64,000 nucleotides of DNA, taken from contig JBPCNH010000015.1 in the NCBI GenBank assembly GCA_051001455.1, positions 1 through 64,000 on the forward strand. Direction: 5' to 3'. Below the pieces are notes generated by a model, which was given only the letters and a program-made list of their open reading frames with translations, ran no database searches and had not been told where the DNA came from. A program made the position numbers and the translations under genes. Origin of the DNA: JBPCNH01 sp051001455. GTDB lineage: Bacteria; Actinomycetota; CADDZG01; WHSQ01. Of this stretch, positions 33,857 through 41,767 are shown piece by piece. Position 1 is the stretch's first letter. Each line of letters opens with the position of its first letter.

Positions 33857-34653
33857 CAGCTCTCACCGCCTTCCGAAGCAGCTTTCTTCGTTGCTGCGGT
33901 GCCGAGGTAAGCCTCAACGACTTTGGGATCCTTCTGGACCTCTTCAGGCTTACCTCGAGCGATCATCTCGCCGTGGTCGAGTACCGCCACGCGGTCCGAG
34001 AGACCCATGACGACCTTCATGTCGTGCTCGATCAAGAAGACGGTCGTCCCACCATCGGCGATCTTGCGGATCAACTTCCGTAAGCCGTTCTTCTCCACCG
34101 GGTTCATCCCTGCGGCCGGCTCGTCTAAGAGCAGGAGCCGCGGCTCTGTCGCAAGAGCGCGGGCAATCTCGAGCCGGCGCTGGTCGCCGTAGGAGAGGCT
34201 CTTCGCCAGGTCGTTGGCGAACCGCTTGATCCCGACGTAATCGAGCAACTCCAGAACCTTCTTCTCGCCTTCGCTCTCCTCGTGACGGTGGCGAGGTCCG
34301 TGGAAGAGCGCGCCGAGAACGCTGGTTTTGTGCCGCGCGTCGGCGCCTACGAAGACGTTCTCGAAGGCAGTCATGTTGGGGAACAAGCGGATCTGCTGGA
34401 ACGTCCGGCAGATACCGAGATCCACGATCTGATCCGGGCGCTTGCCCGTGATCCCATCACCGGCGAAGGTCACCTTCCCTTCCGTCGGGCTGTACACGCC
34501 GGTGATGCAGTTGAACAACGTCGTCTTCCCGGCGCCGTTCGGTCCGATCAGGCCGAAGATCTCACCCTCTTGGATCTCGAAGTCGACATTGCTGAGGGCT
34601 TTGAGACCGCCGAATTGCATAGTCACTTGATCGACGTTCATGAGACCTGCCAT
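33856..34653 (-). CDS. livG: Branched-chain amino-acid ABC transporter ATPase (LivG)
   Basis: A 265-residue ATPase with Walker A GPNGAGKTT (about 38-46), signature SYGDQRRLEIARAL and Walker B LLLLDEPAAGMNP. The LSYGDQRRLE signature and the switch FLIEHDMKVVMGLSD are typical of LivG. The C-terminus GKPEEVQKDPKVVEAYLG is the family end, followed by a short tail. The ATG follows the livM stop directly (TAGATG), with GAGGAG upstream as ribosome-binding site. Confidence 0.94.
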   Translation of the reverse strand: MAGLMNVDQVTMQFGGLKALSNVDFEIQEGEIFGLIGPNGAGKTTLFNCITGVYSPTEGKVTFAGDGITGKRPDQIVDLGICRTFQQIRLFPNMTAFENVFVGADARHKTSVLGALFHGPRHRHEESEGEKKVLELLDYVGIKRFANDLAKSLSYGDQRRLEIARALATEPRLLLLDEPAAGMNPVEKNGLRKLIRKIADGGTTVFLIEHDMKVVMGLSDRVAVLDHGEMIARGKPEEVQKDPKVVEAYLGTAATKKAASEGGES

Positions 34654-35904
34654 CTAGTACTCCTCACCCCCCTCGGCCGGAGACCGGACGGAATCGCCAT
34701 GACTCTCAACTTCCTCACGCTTCTTGGCGGCTCCATCGCTACTGATGACATCATCGGCCGCGCCGGCTTCCTGCAGTTCGGTGCGCCGTCGCCGCGCGGC
34801 CAACAGTCCTCCGGGCCGGAAGATCATCACGATGATGAGCGTCGCTCCGAATACCGCGATACGGCCGGTCTCGATGTCGAAGCCGAAGATCGCGTTTCCA
34901 CCGGCCGCTTGCCGGATGACCTCCGGCAGCATGATCACGAGTACCGCCCCTAGTACCGCCCCGGCGATGCTGCCTAGGCCACCGACAACGACCGCGCTGA
35001 GCACCAAGATCGATTGCAGCAACGGGAAGTTGTTCGGGCTGATGAAGTTGAGCTTCGTGGCGTAGATCCATCCCGCCACACCACTCGTCGAAGCGCCGAT
35101 GACGAACGCCAGAACCTTCATCTTCGTTACGGGTACACCCATCGCGGCCGCTGCGACCTCGTCCTCACGGATGGCGGTCCAGTACCTGCCGACCCGTGAA
35201 GTCTCGAGGTGCTTGACCATGATGACCGCCAGGATGATCGCCGGGATCAGCAGGAACCGCCAGTACGGTGTCGCGTCGAGCTTAAATTCGAGGTCCAGTC
35301 CAAACAGGTGGATGTCCGGGTGAGGGATGCCGAAGATGCCTCGGGAGCCGTTCGTGATCGCGAGATTGTTAAAGGTCTGACGGACGATCTCGTGGAACCC
35401 GAGCGTCACGATGGCGAGATAGTCGCCACGCAGACGAAGCGTCGGGATACCCAGCGCCGCACCGGCGGCCATCGCAACTATCAGCGAGAACGGCAGCGCG
35501 ATCCACGGCGAGGCAACGAAGAAGTGGAACTGGTCGGCGCCGCCGGAGTCGGTGAGCAGTGCCGTGGCGTAAGCACCGAGCATTAGGAAGGCCACATAAC
35601 CGAGGTCCAACAGACCTGCGAGACCGACCACGACGTTCAGGCCGATCGCCAGCAGGATCCAGACACCCGTGTTGAAGAGGACGGTGGTGCCGAACCCTCC
35701 CTTCAGGTAGGGGATGTTCCCGCTCTCCATCAAGCTGGGGATGAACCACATGATGGCGGCGATGATCAGGTACCGGGCGAAACCCATGCGGAACCAACCT
35801 TTGGCGGCCTTGTCCAAAGGCCCGACGACCGAATCCGGTAAACGGCCCGACATCTTTGGGTAATGCCGATCGAGGTACGCACGCATGTTGAAGGTGGTCG
35901 CCAT
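34654..35904 (-). CDS. livM: Branched-chain amino-acid ABC transporter permease (LivM)
   Basis: A 416-residue membrane protein with about 9-10 helices. The family core reads GLNVVVGLAGLLDLGYVAF, and the loop GDYLAIVTLGFHEIVRQTFN is the LivM EAA-like region; the late block WRFLLIPAIILAVIMVKHLE and the exit SILVLSAVVVGGLGSIAGA also fit. A 50-residue N-terminal and a charged C-terminal tail (about 370-416) extend it beyond the usual core. It forms the channel with LivH. Its start overlaps the livH stop by one base. Confidence 0.93.
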   Translation of the reverse strand: MATTFNMRAYLDRHYPKMSGRLPDSVVGPLDKAAKGWFRMGFARYLIIAAIMWFIPSLMESGNIPYLKGGFGTTVLFNTGVWILLAIGLNVVVGLAGLLDLGYVAFLMLGAYATALLTDSGGADQFHFFVASPWIALPFSLIVAMAAGAALGIPTLRLRGDYLAIVTLGFHEIVRQTFNNLAITNGSRGIFGIPHPDIHLFGLDLEFKLDATPYWRFLLIPAIILAVIMVKHLETSRVGRYWTAIREDEVAAAAMGVPVTKMKVLAFVIGASTSGVAGWIYATKLNFISPNNFPLLQSILVLSAVVVGGLGSIAGAVLGAVLVIMLPEVIRQAAGGNAIFGFDIETGRIAVFGATLIIVMIFRPGGLLAARRRRTELQEAGAADDVISSDGAAKKREEVESHGDSVRSPAEGGEEY

Positions 35905-36839
35905 CAGCCACCGATCCTTTCACCGAGCATGCCGGTAGGTCGGAAGATCAGCACCAACGGCAACATGGTGAATGCGACAACGTTTTTCCACTCAGAGCCG
36001 ATACAGACAACACTCATGTTCTCGATCAATCCCAGCATCACTCCCCCGAGCATCGCTCCGCGGATATTGCCGATACCCCCGAGCACGGCCGCGGTGAAAG
36101 CTTTGATCCCGGGGATGAAACCCATGTTCCAGGCAACGTTCCCGAATTGCAGCCCGTAGAGAGACCCGGCGATGCCTCCGAAGAAGCCTCCGATCAAGAA
36201 CGTTGTCACGATCACCCGGTCGGTATTCACACCCATCAGCTGAGCCGCTATGGGGTCTTCGGAGAGCGCCCGGATGCTGAGGCCGGTACGGGTCTTGTTG
36301 ATCAGGCGATCGAGGATGAACAGGCACACCAGCGCAGTCACCACGATGAGTACGTCTTTGTTGTTCACCCTGGAACCGAAGAGTTCGAAAGCTTCCTCGG
36401 TCCGCATCACCCGGGGGAACTGACGCTTGGCTGCGCCCAGGAGGAAGCGCTGCTGGAACAGATACGTCACGAAGAACGACGCTCCGATCGCGCTGATCAG
36501 GTACGCGAGACGAGACGCGTGCCGGCGCCGGAGAGGCCGATAGGCGGCGCGCTCGAGGATCGTCGCGCCCAGAGCCGAGAAGAGGCCGCCGACCATCAGG
36601 ACCGCGAGAAGGATGATCACGAGCTCGATGCCGGACTTGGGGTCCGTGATGCCCAGGAACTGTCCGAAGACGTAATAAGCAGCTGCGCCCCCGACCATGA
36701 ACACAGCGTCATGGGCGAAGTTGATGAGCTTCAGAACGCCGTACACCATCGTGTAGCCCAAGGCGATCAGGGCGTAGATAGAGCCCAGGATCAGCCCTTG
36801 TACGAAGGTGGGGCCGAGTAGAGCGGTATTGCAGTCCAA
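35904..36839 (-). CDS. livH: Branched-chain amino-acid ABC transporter permease (LivH)
   Basis: A 311-residue membrane permease. Typical LivH blocks are LGSIYALIALGYTMVYGVL and LINFAHDAVFMVGG near the N-terminus, RPLRRRHASRLAYLISAIGA in the middle, and GIKAFTAAVLGGIGNIRGAM near the end. About eight membrane helices. Start TTG 36839 has GGGGG upstream. The binding-protein gene lies upstream behind a strong hairpin. It works with LivM, LivG and LivF. Confidence 0.93.
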   Translation of the reverse strand: MDCNTALLGPTFVQGLILGSIYALIALGYTMVYGVLKLINFAHDAVFMVGGAAAYYVFGQFLGITDPKSGIELVIILLAVLMVGGLFSALGATILERAAYRPLRRRHASRLAYLISAIGASFFVTYLFQQRFLLGAAKRQFPRVMRTEEAFELFGSRVNNKDVLIVVTALVCLFILDRLINKTRTGLSIRALSEDPIAAQLMGVNTDRVIVTTFLIGGFFGGIAGSLYGLQFGNVAWNMGFIPGIKAFTAAVLGGIGNIRGAMLGGVMLGLIENMSVVCIGSEWKNVVAFTMLPLVLIFRPTGMLGERIGG

Positions 36840-36911
36840 AGACGCCCCCGTTTGCGTGGTTGGAAATACCTACCGAAAAGTCTTTGCTGCCGGAAGATAC
36901 ATCAATCGTGC

Positions 36912-36937
36912 AAGAGGGGGGCCGAAGCCCCCCTCTT
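36912..36937 (-). terminator. Hairpin between Liv binding-protein gene and livH
   Basis: Perfect 11-base stem AAGAGGGGGGC / GCCCCCCTCTT; on the minus strand the loop is TTCG. On the plus strand it is followed by TTTTTT, on the minus strand only the TCTT of the arm, so read-through into livH is expected. Likely sets the ratio of binding protein to permease. Confidence 0.6.
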
Positions 36938-36956
36938 TTTTCGAACGATTCTGCTG

Positions 36957-38162
36957 CTAGCCGCCTACCAGCTCGTCAACCGAGCCGAGCACCACGAAGT
37001 TCTCGTCTTCGGGGCTCCACTCGTACACGAAGATACCGGCCGGGCCGACGTCGACGTTACCGGTGTCGCCAAAGGTGTAAGCCTTCACGACGCCCTGATG
37101 GCCATCCACGTTGTGGAGGAATTCCACGATGCCGGCGCGTACGTCGTCGATCGAGGCGTCCGCGTCGAAGTCCTTCAGCGCTTCGGCGATCAACTGGACC
37201 GAGTCGTAACCCTCGGCAGCGAAGGTGCCGGGAGGCTCACCGTAGGCCTCTTCCATACCGGAGACGAACTCGGCTCCACCCTCCACCTCGGCCGGGTCGG
37301 CACAAGGGCACGTGACCTGTGCGCCCTCGGCAGCGTTGCCCGCCAGCTCACCGAACTGGTTGTCCTTCGTGCCGTCATCGGAGAGGAACGTGGCGTCCAC
37401 GCCCGCGTCCCGCAGCTGCTGGGCGAGCGGACCCGCCTGAGGCACGTAACCGCCGTAGAAGACCACGTCGGCGTTGGCGCCCTTCACCTGCGAGACGACG
37501 GCGGAGTAATCCACCTCCTCGGGGTTGATGATGAACGGACCGGCCACATCCGCGCTGACATTCTTCTCCACCGCATCAGCCAGGCCTTTCGAGTAGTCCT
37601 GGTTGTCGTGGACGATCGCCACGGTTCCTGCGTTCAGACCATCATCGATGTACTTGGCCGCCTGCTCACCCTGGAGGGCGTCGTCGCCGACCGCGCGGAA
37701 GAACGTGTTCCAGCCCTGGTCGTCGATCGTCTCGTTGGTGCAGGACGGACACAGGAACGCGACGCCTGCGTCGTCGAATATGTCACCCGTAGCAAGAGTC
37801 TCACCCGAGAAATACGGCCCGACGATGCCTACCAGCGTCTCAGTCTCTACGAGGCTCTGCGCCAGCTGAGGTGCCTGGTCCGGGCTCCCCTGGCTGTCCT
37901 CGCTCTGGATCTCGAGGTTACAGGCGAGATCGGCGTTGTCGTTGACCGTGTTAACGCCGTGCTCGATACCGTTGAAGATGGGCTGCCCGATGGCCGCGAA
38001 GTCACCCGATAGAGCACCGATCGTTCCGATAGTCCACGTGCAATCGCGGTCCTCTGGGGCGGCCGTGTCATCAGGGTCGTCACCGTCACCCCCACAAGCT
38101 GCGCCGAGAAGAGTTACGGCCATCAGCACTGCGAACAGCGACAGCCACTTGGATCCCTTCAT
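36957..38162 (-). CDS. livK: Branched-chain amino-acid-binding lipoprotein, copy 1
   Basis: A 401-residue LivK-type (type I fold) binding protein. The lipobox is TLLGAAC with Cys23. The mature protein begins with CTWTIGTIGALSGDFAAIGQ, the entry strand of this family, and contains GPYFSGETLATGDIFDDAGV and the hinge region IVHDNQDYSKGLADAVEKN. Four Cys in mid-protein (FLCPSCTN, CPCADP) suggest one or two disulfides. The ATG has AAGGGGGAAA upstream. It is followed by a hairpin and then livH, and preceded by a close paralog, so the transporter may use two receptors. Confidence 0.93.
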   Translation of the reverse strand: MKGSKWLSLFAVLMAVTLLGAACGGDGDDPDDTAAPEDRDCTWTIGTIGALSGDFAAIGQPIFNGIEHGVNTVNDNADLACNLEIQSEDSQGSPDQAPQLAQSLVETETLVGIVGPYFSGETLATGDIFDDAGVAFLCPSCTNETIDDQGWNTFFRAVGDDALQGEQAAKYIDDGLNAGTVAIVHDNQDYSKGLADAVEKNVSADVAGPFIINPEEVDYSAVVSQVKGANADVVFYGGYVPQAGPLAQQLRDAGVDATFLSDDGTKDNQFGELAGNAAEGAQVTCPCADPAEVEGGAEFVSGMEEAYGEPPGTFAAEGYDSVQLIAEALKDFDADASIDDVRAGIVEFLHNVDGHQGVVKAYTFGDTGNVDVGPAGIFVYEWSPEDENFVVLGSVDELVGG

Positions 38163-38448
38163 GCATTTCCCCCTTGCTAAACCAACTTACCGACCTGTCC
38201 CGGCGCGCCGACGCTGGGCGACGACCAGCCGGAGCTCTCCTGTGGAAAGCGGCCACAGTCTAACTAGACTCGGCCATCCCGTGCCAGGCTTCCCAAGGTC
38301 ACCGGACGCAAAGACCCCACTACAGGTCCGATCGGGGGACAAAATCCCTGTAAAGAGGCTGTAGGAGCACTCGCTGAAGAAGTCCTGAAATACGAAGAAA
38401 AGGGGCCCCGCCCGTAGGCGGAGCCCCCCGAAAAGCTATGCAGCCGAG
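38163..38448. other. Intergenic region between the two Liv binding-protein genes
   Basis: It holds the terminator of copy 2 (38392-38427) and a leader or promoter region of copy 1. I see a GGACGCAAAGAC string on the plus strand at 38303-38314 with no gene nearby in that direction, and no other feature that I can name. Confidence 0.4.
38392..38427 (-). terminator. Rho-independent terminator after Liv binding protein copy 2
   Basis: Stem GGGGCTCCGCC / GGCGGGGCCCC (one G-U pair) with loop TACG on the minus strand, then TTTTCTTCG. Best terminator in this region, so copy 2 can be transcribed as a single gene. Confidence 0.75.
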
Positions 38449-39657
38449 CTAGTTGACCAGCTCTCCTGCGGAGCCGAGGGATACGAAGTTGTCTTCTTCA
38501 TCGCTCCACTCATAGATCCAGATGTCATCGGGACCACCTTGGAACTCACCTGAATCTTCCCAGGTGTATGCCTTGGCGACACCCTGGTAGCCATCGGCGG
38601 TGTCGAACTGCTCGACGACCGCAGCGCGGACCTCGTCGATCGACTCGTCACCACTGAGGCCCTTCAGAGCCTCGATCATCACGTTCGTAACGTCGAACAT
38701 GTCCGCCGCGAAGGTGCCGGGGGCATTCTCGCCGTATGTCTCCCGCATACCGTCGACGAAGGCCTGCGCGGACTCCTGCTTGAACGGGTCGGTGCACGGG
38801 CACGTCACCTGAGCACCCTGAGCGGCGCTACCGGCAAGACCACCGAACGAGGGATCCTTCGCGCCGTCGTCGGATAGGAACAGAGCTTCCACACCGGCGT
38901 CGTTGAGCTGCTGGAGCAGCGGGCCCGCCTGCGGCGTGTATCCGCCGTAGTACACGACGTCGGGACCGAAGCCCGACACCTGGGCAACAACGGCCGAGTA
39001 ATCGGATTCTTCAGGGTTGATCACGAGGGGACCCTGTACCTCGCTGCCGGACAGGTTTTTCTCCACGCCCTCTGCCAGACCCTTGGAGTAGTCCTGGTTG
39101 TCGTGGATGACCGTGACCTTGCCCCCACCGAGGGCACCTTCGATGTAGTCGGCTGCTACCTCGGCCTGGATGTTGTCCGGCGCCACGGCGCGGAACCAGG
39201 TCTCGAAGTCCTGCTCGTCGATCGTCTCGTTCGTTCCGGTTCCCGAGAACGCGACGCCGGCGTCGGTGAAGATGTCACCGGTGGCGAGTGTCTCTCCGGA
39301 GAAGTACGGACCGGCTACGCCGACCAGGTTCTCGTTCTCCACGAGGCTCTGAGCCAGCTGAGGTGCCTGGTCGGGGCTGCCCTGGCTGTCTTCTTTCTGA
39401 AGCTCGAGCTCACAGGCAAGCTCGCCAGAATCGTTCGCCTGCTGTACTGCATATTCGACACCCTCGGAGATCGGCGCGCCGAGAGAAGCGAAGTCACCCG
39501 AAAGGGCACCCATGGTGCCGATCACCCAGGTGCAATCCTTCGGCTCGTCATCGCCGCCGCCGGCAGTCGTTCCACCTTCATCGTCGCCACATGCAGCCAT
39601 CACTAGTGCCAACGCACCTGCTACGGCTACCAGCCGTAGCCATTTAGAACTCTTCAA
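38449..39657 (-). CDS. Branched-chain amino-acid-binding lipoprotein, copy 2
   Basis: A 402-residue paralog of the next gene downstream. Start TTG 39657 gives KSSKWLRLVAVAGALALVMA and lipobox Cys23, parallel to the KGSKWLSLFAVLMAVTLLGA start of copy 1; GGGGAG lies upstream. The frame is open 41 codons further, but that part has no coding character and would overlap the regulator gene. Shared blocks include QEDSQGSPDQAPQLAQSLVE-type and GPYFSGETLATGDIF segments. The Cys pattern differs: the FLCPSC pair of copy 1 is missing (AFSGTGTNE here), while CPCTDP is kept. Likely a second receptor of different specificity for the same permease. Confidence 0.92.
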   Translation of the reverse strand: MKSSKWLRLVAVAGALALVMAACGDDEGGTTAGGGDDEPKDCTWVIGTMGALSGDFASLGAPISEGVEYAVQQANDSGELACELELQKEDSQGSPDQAPQLAQSLVENENLVGVAGPYFSGETLATGDIFTDAGVAFSGTGTNETIDEQDFETWFRAVAPDNIQAEVAADYIEGALGGGKVTVIHDNQDYSKGLAEGVEKNLSGSEVQGPLVINPEESDYSAVVAQVSGFGPDVVYYGGYTPQAGPLLQQLNDAGVEALFLSDDGAKDPSFGGLAGSAAQGAQVTCPCTDPFKQESAQAFVDGMRETYGENAPGTFAADMFDVTNVMIEALKGLSGDESIDEVRAAVVEQFDTADGYQGVAKAYTWEDSGEFQGGPDDIWIYEWSDEEDNFVSLGSAGELVN

Positions 39658-39776
39658 AAGCCACTCCCCTTTTGCGCCGGTTAACCACGAGCTCCGCCTC
39701 CCCGGCCTTGAATGACGAAGCAACGGGATACTACGGGGCCGATCGGCTCGAGGGCTAGTGAATCGGGCCCAAAACG

Positions 39777-40349
39777 TCACGCATTCAGGACTTCTTCAGC
39801 CACCTCACGCATGGAGCGCCGTTCGTCCATCGCCCGTTTCTGGAGGCGCCGAAAAGCCTCTGCCTCGGGGATCCCCTCTGAATCCATCAGCTTCCCTTTG
39901 GCTCGGTCGACCGCCTTGCGGGTGGCCAGCTGCTCTCCGAGATCGTCCGCTTCGGACCTGACGGCGGCCATCTGCTGATAGCGCGCGAGAGCGACGTCGA
40001 TAGCCGGGATCAGATCCGACTTCTGGAAAGGCTTGACCAGGTAGCCCATGGCTCCGGCTTCGGCGGCACGAGCGATGAGGTCCTTCTGAGAGAACGCCGT
40101 CAGGATCAGTACGGCGGCCAGGTTCTTCTCCGAGATCCTCTCGGCGGCGGTGAGCCCGTCCATGCCCGGCATCTTGATGTCCATCACCACGAGGTCCGGG
40201 GAGTGCTCTTCGGTCAGTCTCACCGCCGCGTCACCGTCCGAGGCCTCGCCTACAACGTCGAACCCTTCCTCTTCGAGCATCTCCTTCAGGTCGAGACGGA
40301 TGATCGCCTCGTCCTCGGCGATCACCACCCTGGTCCGAGACCCCGTCAT
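39777..40349 (-). CDS. ANTAR-domain response regulator (AmiR/NasT family, PdtaR-like)
   Basis: A 190-residue two-domain regulator. The receiver domain (1-125) has acidic residues in VVIAEDEAI and the phosphoacceptor Asp57 in DLVVMDIKMPGMDG, plus the switch Thr/Lys in ILTAFSQ and YLVKPFQKS. The C-terminal ANTAR domain (about 130-187, LATRKAVDRAKGKLMDSEGI and DERRSMREVAEEVL) binds paired hexaloop RNA hairpins to stop termination in known members. Actinobacterial PdtaR sits near polA and is activated by the kinase PdtaS, not seen here. ATGA overlaps the end of the coiled-coil gene. Its targets are unknown; nearby nitrogen-uptake genes and the gltB leader are candidates. Confidence 0.92.
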   Translation of the reverse strand: MTGSRTRVVIAEDEAIIRLDLKEMLEEEGFDVVGEASDGDAAVRLTEEHSPDLVVMDIKMPGMDGLTAAERISEKNLAAVLILTAFSQKDLIARAAEAGAMGYLVKPFQKSDLIPAIDVALARYQQMAAVRSEADDLGEQLATRKAVDRAKGKLMDSEGIPEAEAFRRLQKRAMDERRSMREVAEEVLNA

Positions 40350-40621
40350 CCGAGCATCCTGTCCAAGAGCTTGTCTTGCTCCCGCTGCAGCTCGGAGATG
40401 TCCGCCTGAACCTCGGCCCGCTGACGTTCGAGCCTGCGGAGGTCGGCCTGGGCCTCCTGGTGCTCCCGGTCTGCGAGAGGGGTCTCGGAGACGAGCGCCC
40501 GGTTCTTGGTTTCTTCCACCACGTCCATCTGGAACAGCAGCTGCTCCTCGACGATCTTGAGATCAGCCTTCGCCCTGGCGAGCCGCTCGCCGATCTCACT
40601 CAGACTCTTCTGGATCCGCAT
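40346..40621 (-). CDS. Small coiled-coil protein, unknown function
   Basis: A 91-residue soluble protein, almost entirely one charged helix pair predicted to form a coiled coil (KSLSEIGERLARAKADLKIV, ISELQREQDKLLDRML). No catalytic motif. Start ATG 40621 is chosen because TATCCT lies six bases upstream and the 27 codons before it lack coding character. The stop overlaps the ANTAR regulator start as ATGA, so the two are translationally coupled and may act together. Family not recognised. Confidence 0.7.
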   Translation of the reverse strand: MRIQKSLSEIGERLARAKADLKIVEEQLLFQMDVVEETKNRALVSETPLADREHQEAQADLRRLERQRAEVQADISELQREQDKLLDRMLG

Positions 40622-40627
40622 GCCTCG

Positions 40628-40633
40628 AGGATA
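40628..40633 (-). promoter_or_regulatory. -10 box of the coiled-coil/ANTAR operon (leaderless type)
   Basis: TATCCT on the minus strand, six bases before ATG 40621. Confidence 0.45.
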
Positions 40634-40734
40634 TAGGCGGCTGGAATGTCCGGGCCGATCTCCGGCCTGCTGCAGGGGTTCGGCCTCAGGGGACGAAACC
40701 ATGGATAACGGATCACTCGACGGAAGGTTCGATC

Positions 40735-41376
40735 ATGACGAAGAACAAGCTACTGATCTGCTGCATGGTGGCCGGACTGGCGGTCGGCTCATTGGGCCTG
40801 CCCGCCGAAGCCAAGAAAAAGAAGAAGAAAGCGAAGCCGGTGGCGACCACCCTCTTCATGGAGGGCGACTCCACTTTCGGTGAAGAGGACCAGTCCGTGA
40901 ACGGCACCTTCTTGAAGCTTCAACCCGAGGCAGGCTCGGGCGAGAAGAACATGGGTCTCTGGCAGGCCACGGCGAGCCCGAACACGAGCTGCGGGGGCAA
41001 CAGCCTCATGCCGGTCTTCGTCGGCCCCGTGAGCGGGACCGTCACCGGCGACATGACCGTGACATTCGATGCCATAGGCCAGGGCGGACAAGCCGAGATC
41101 CGGGTATGGCCGGACATGGCCGCCCAGTTCTGCAACAGCAGCACCGGTGGGAACAACTACGTGGAGCCCGACGGAGTGGTCACTATCGACCTGCCCGCGG
41201 GCCCCGGCACTGTCGAAGCAACCATCGAAGACGTCAACTTCAAGGCGAACTCCGTGATCATGGTTCAGGTCACGCCGATCCTCGGCGCGCCGCCGTACAT
41301 GACACGGGTCTTCTACGGAACCGAGAGCTCCACCGTCGAGTTCGACTGCATCCCCATCAAGGGCAACAGCTGCTAG
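40735..41376 (+). CDS. Secreted protein with poly-lysine start, unknown function
   Basis: A 213-residue exported protein. A signal peptide (LLICCMVAGLAVGSLGLPAE) probably ends before AKKKKKKAKP, a run of basic residues at the mature N-terminus. The rest, about 160 residues, is likely beta-sandwich-like (VSGTVTGDMTVTFDAIGQGG, GTVEATIEDVNFKANSVIM) with four Cys (CGG, FCN, DCIP and the final Cys). No known domain recognised. GGAAGG lies 8 bases before the ATG. The gene stands alone and ends before a strong two-way terminator. Confidence 0.65.
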   Translation: MTKNKLLICCMVAGLAVGSLGLPAEAKKKKKKAKPVATTLFMEGDSTFGEEDQSVNGTFLKLQPEAGSGEKNMGLWQATASPNTSCGGNSLMPVFVGPVSGTVTGDMTVTFDAIGQGGQAEIRVWPDMAAQFCNSSTGGNNYVEPDGVVTIDLPAGPGTVEATIEDVNFKANSVIMVQVTPILGAPPYMTRVFYGTESSTVEFDCIPIKGNSC

Positions 41377-41393
41377 ACGTTAGTTCGTATGCT

Positions 41394-41427
41394 AAGAAAG
41401 GGCGCCCCTTCGGGGGCGCCCTTTCTT
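41394..41427. terminator. Two-way terminator between the secreted-protein gene and tRNA-Leu
   Basis: Stem of 15 base pairs (AAGAAAGGGCGCCCC / GGGGCGCCCTTTCTT) with loop TTCG; T-rich sequence on both sides. It serves the plus-strand gene ending at 41376 and the minus-strand tRNA ending at 41430. Confidence 0.85.
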
Positions 41428-41429
41428 CT

Positions 41430-41516
41430 TGGTGCCGGGAGCGGGACTCGAACCCGCACGCCCTTACGGACAATGGATTTTGAATCCATGGCGTCTGCCA
41501 ATTCCGCCATCCCGGC
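41430..41516 (-). tRNA. tRNA-Leu (anticodon CAA)
   Basis: An 87-base class II tRNA. Acceptor arms GCCGGGA / TCCCGGC, discriminator A and an encoded CCA. The anticodon arm is ATGGA-TTCAAAA-TCCAT with CAA in the loop. The T arm reads GCGGGTTCGAGTCCCGC, and a variable arm of about 14 bases (TGTCCGTAAGGGCG region) is long, as in leucine tRNAs. CAA reads UUG. A -10 box TAGAAT lies upstream. Confidence 0.95.
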
Positions 41517-41529
41517 CTGCGTGAAAGCG

Positions 41530-41535
41530 ATTCTA
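41530..41535 (-). promoter_or_regulatory. -10 box of tRNA-Leu
   Basis: TAGAAT on the minus strand, 13 bases before the mature tRNA 5' end, a normal distance for a short 5' leader removed by RNase P. Confidence 0.5.
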
Positions 41536-41716
41536 GGGCTTCAACTCGCCAGCCATCTGATTGGATCAGGCCCCTAAGGAACTCTACGTACTTGAGATCG
41601 AGCGTGATGGACAGTCGATAAACGCCTCTAGGACCTGTCGGGGCGATCTCGCAATCGTTGACACCCTGCTCGATCAAACGCATGGCTGCGTCATGTTCGT
41701 GTCGAGGGCGCGTCAT
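41535..41716 (-). pseudogene. Possible remnant of a small helix-turn-helix gene upstream of tRNA-Leu
   Basis: From ATG 41716 the minus strand reads MTRPRHEHDAAMRLIEQGVN then DCEIAPTGPRGVYRLSITLD and KYVEFLRGLIQ. The first part resembles the helix-turn-helix of small actinobacterial DNA-binding proteins (xCEIARxTGIPRGTVxxW), but several residues of the recognition helix appear to be missing. The frame has no stop before the tRNA and runs through the whole tRNA gene to 41357, so a working protein end is implausible. TAGATT seven bases before the ATG looks like a leaderless promoter. It may be a decayed gene; chance is possible. Confidence 0.35.
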
Positions 41717-41767
41717 GTCCTCAAATCTAGGGACCAGGTGTGACGCTTTGGCGGTACTCCTCGCCGT

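Noticed and set aside
38290..38345. Second GGACGCAAAGAC string as riboswitch on the plus strand
   Set aside because: No plus-strand gene follows for more than 2 kb and the rest of the consensus is missing.
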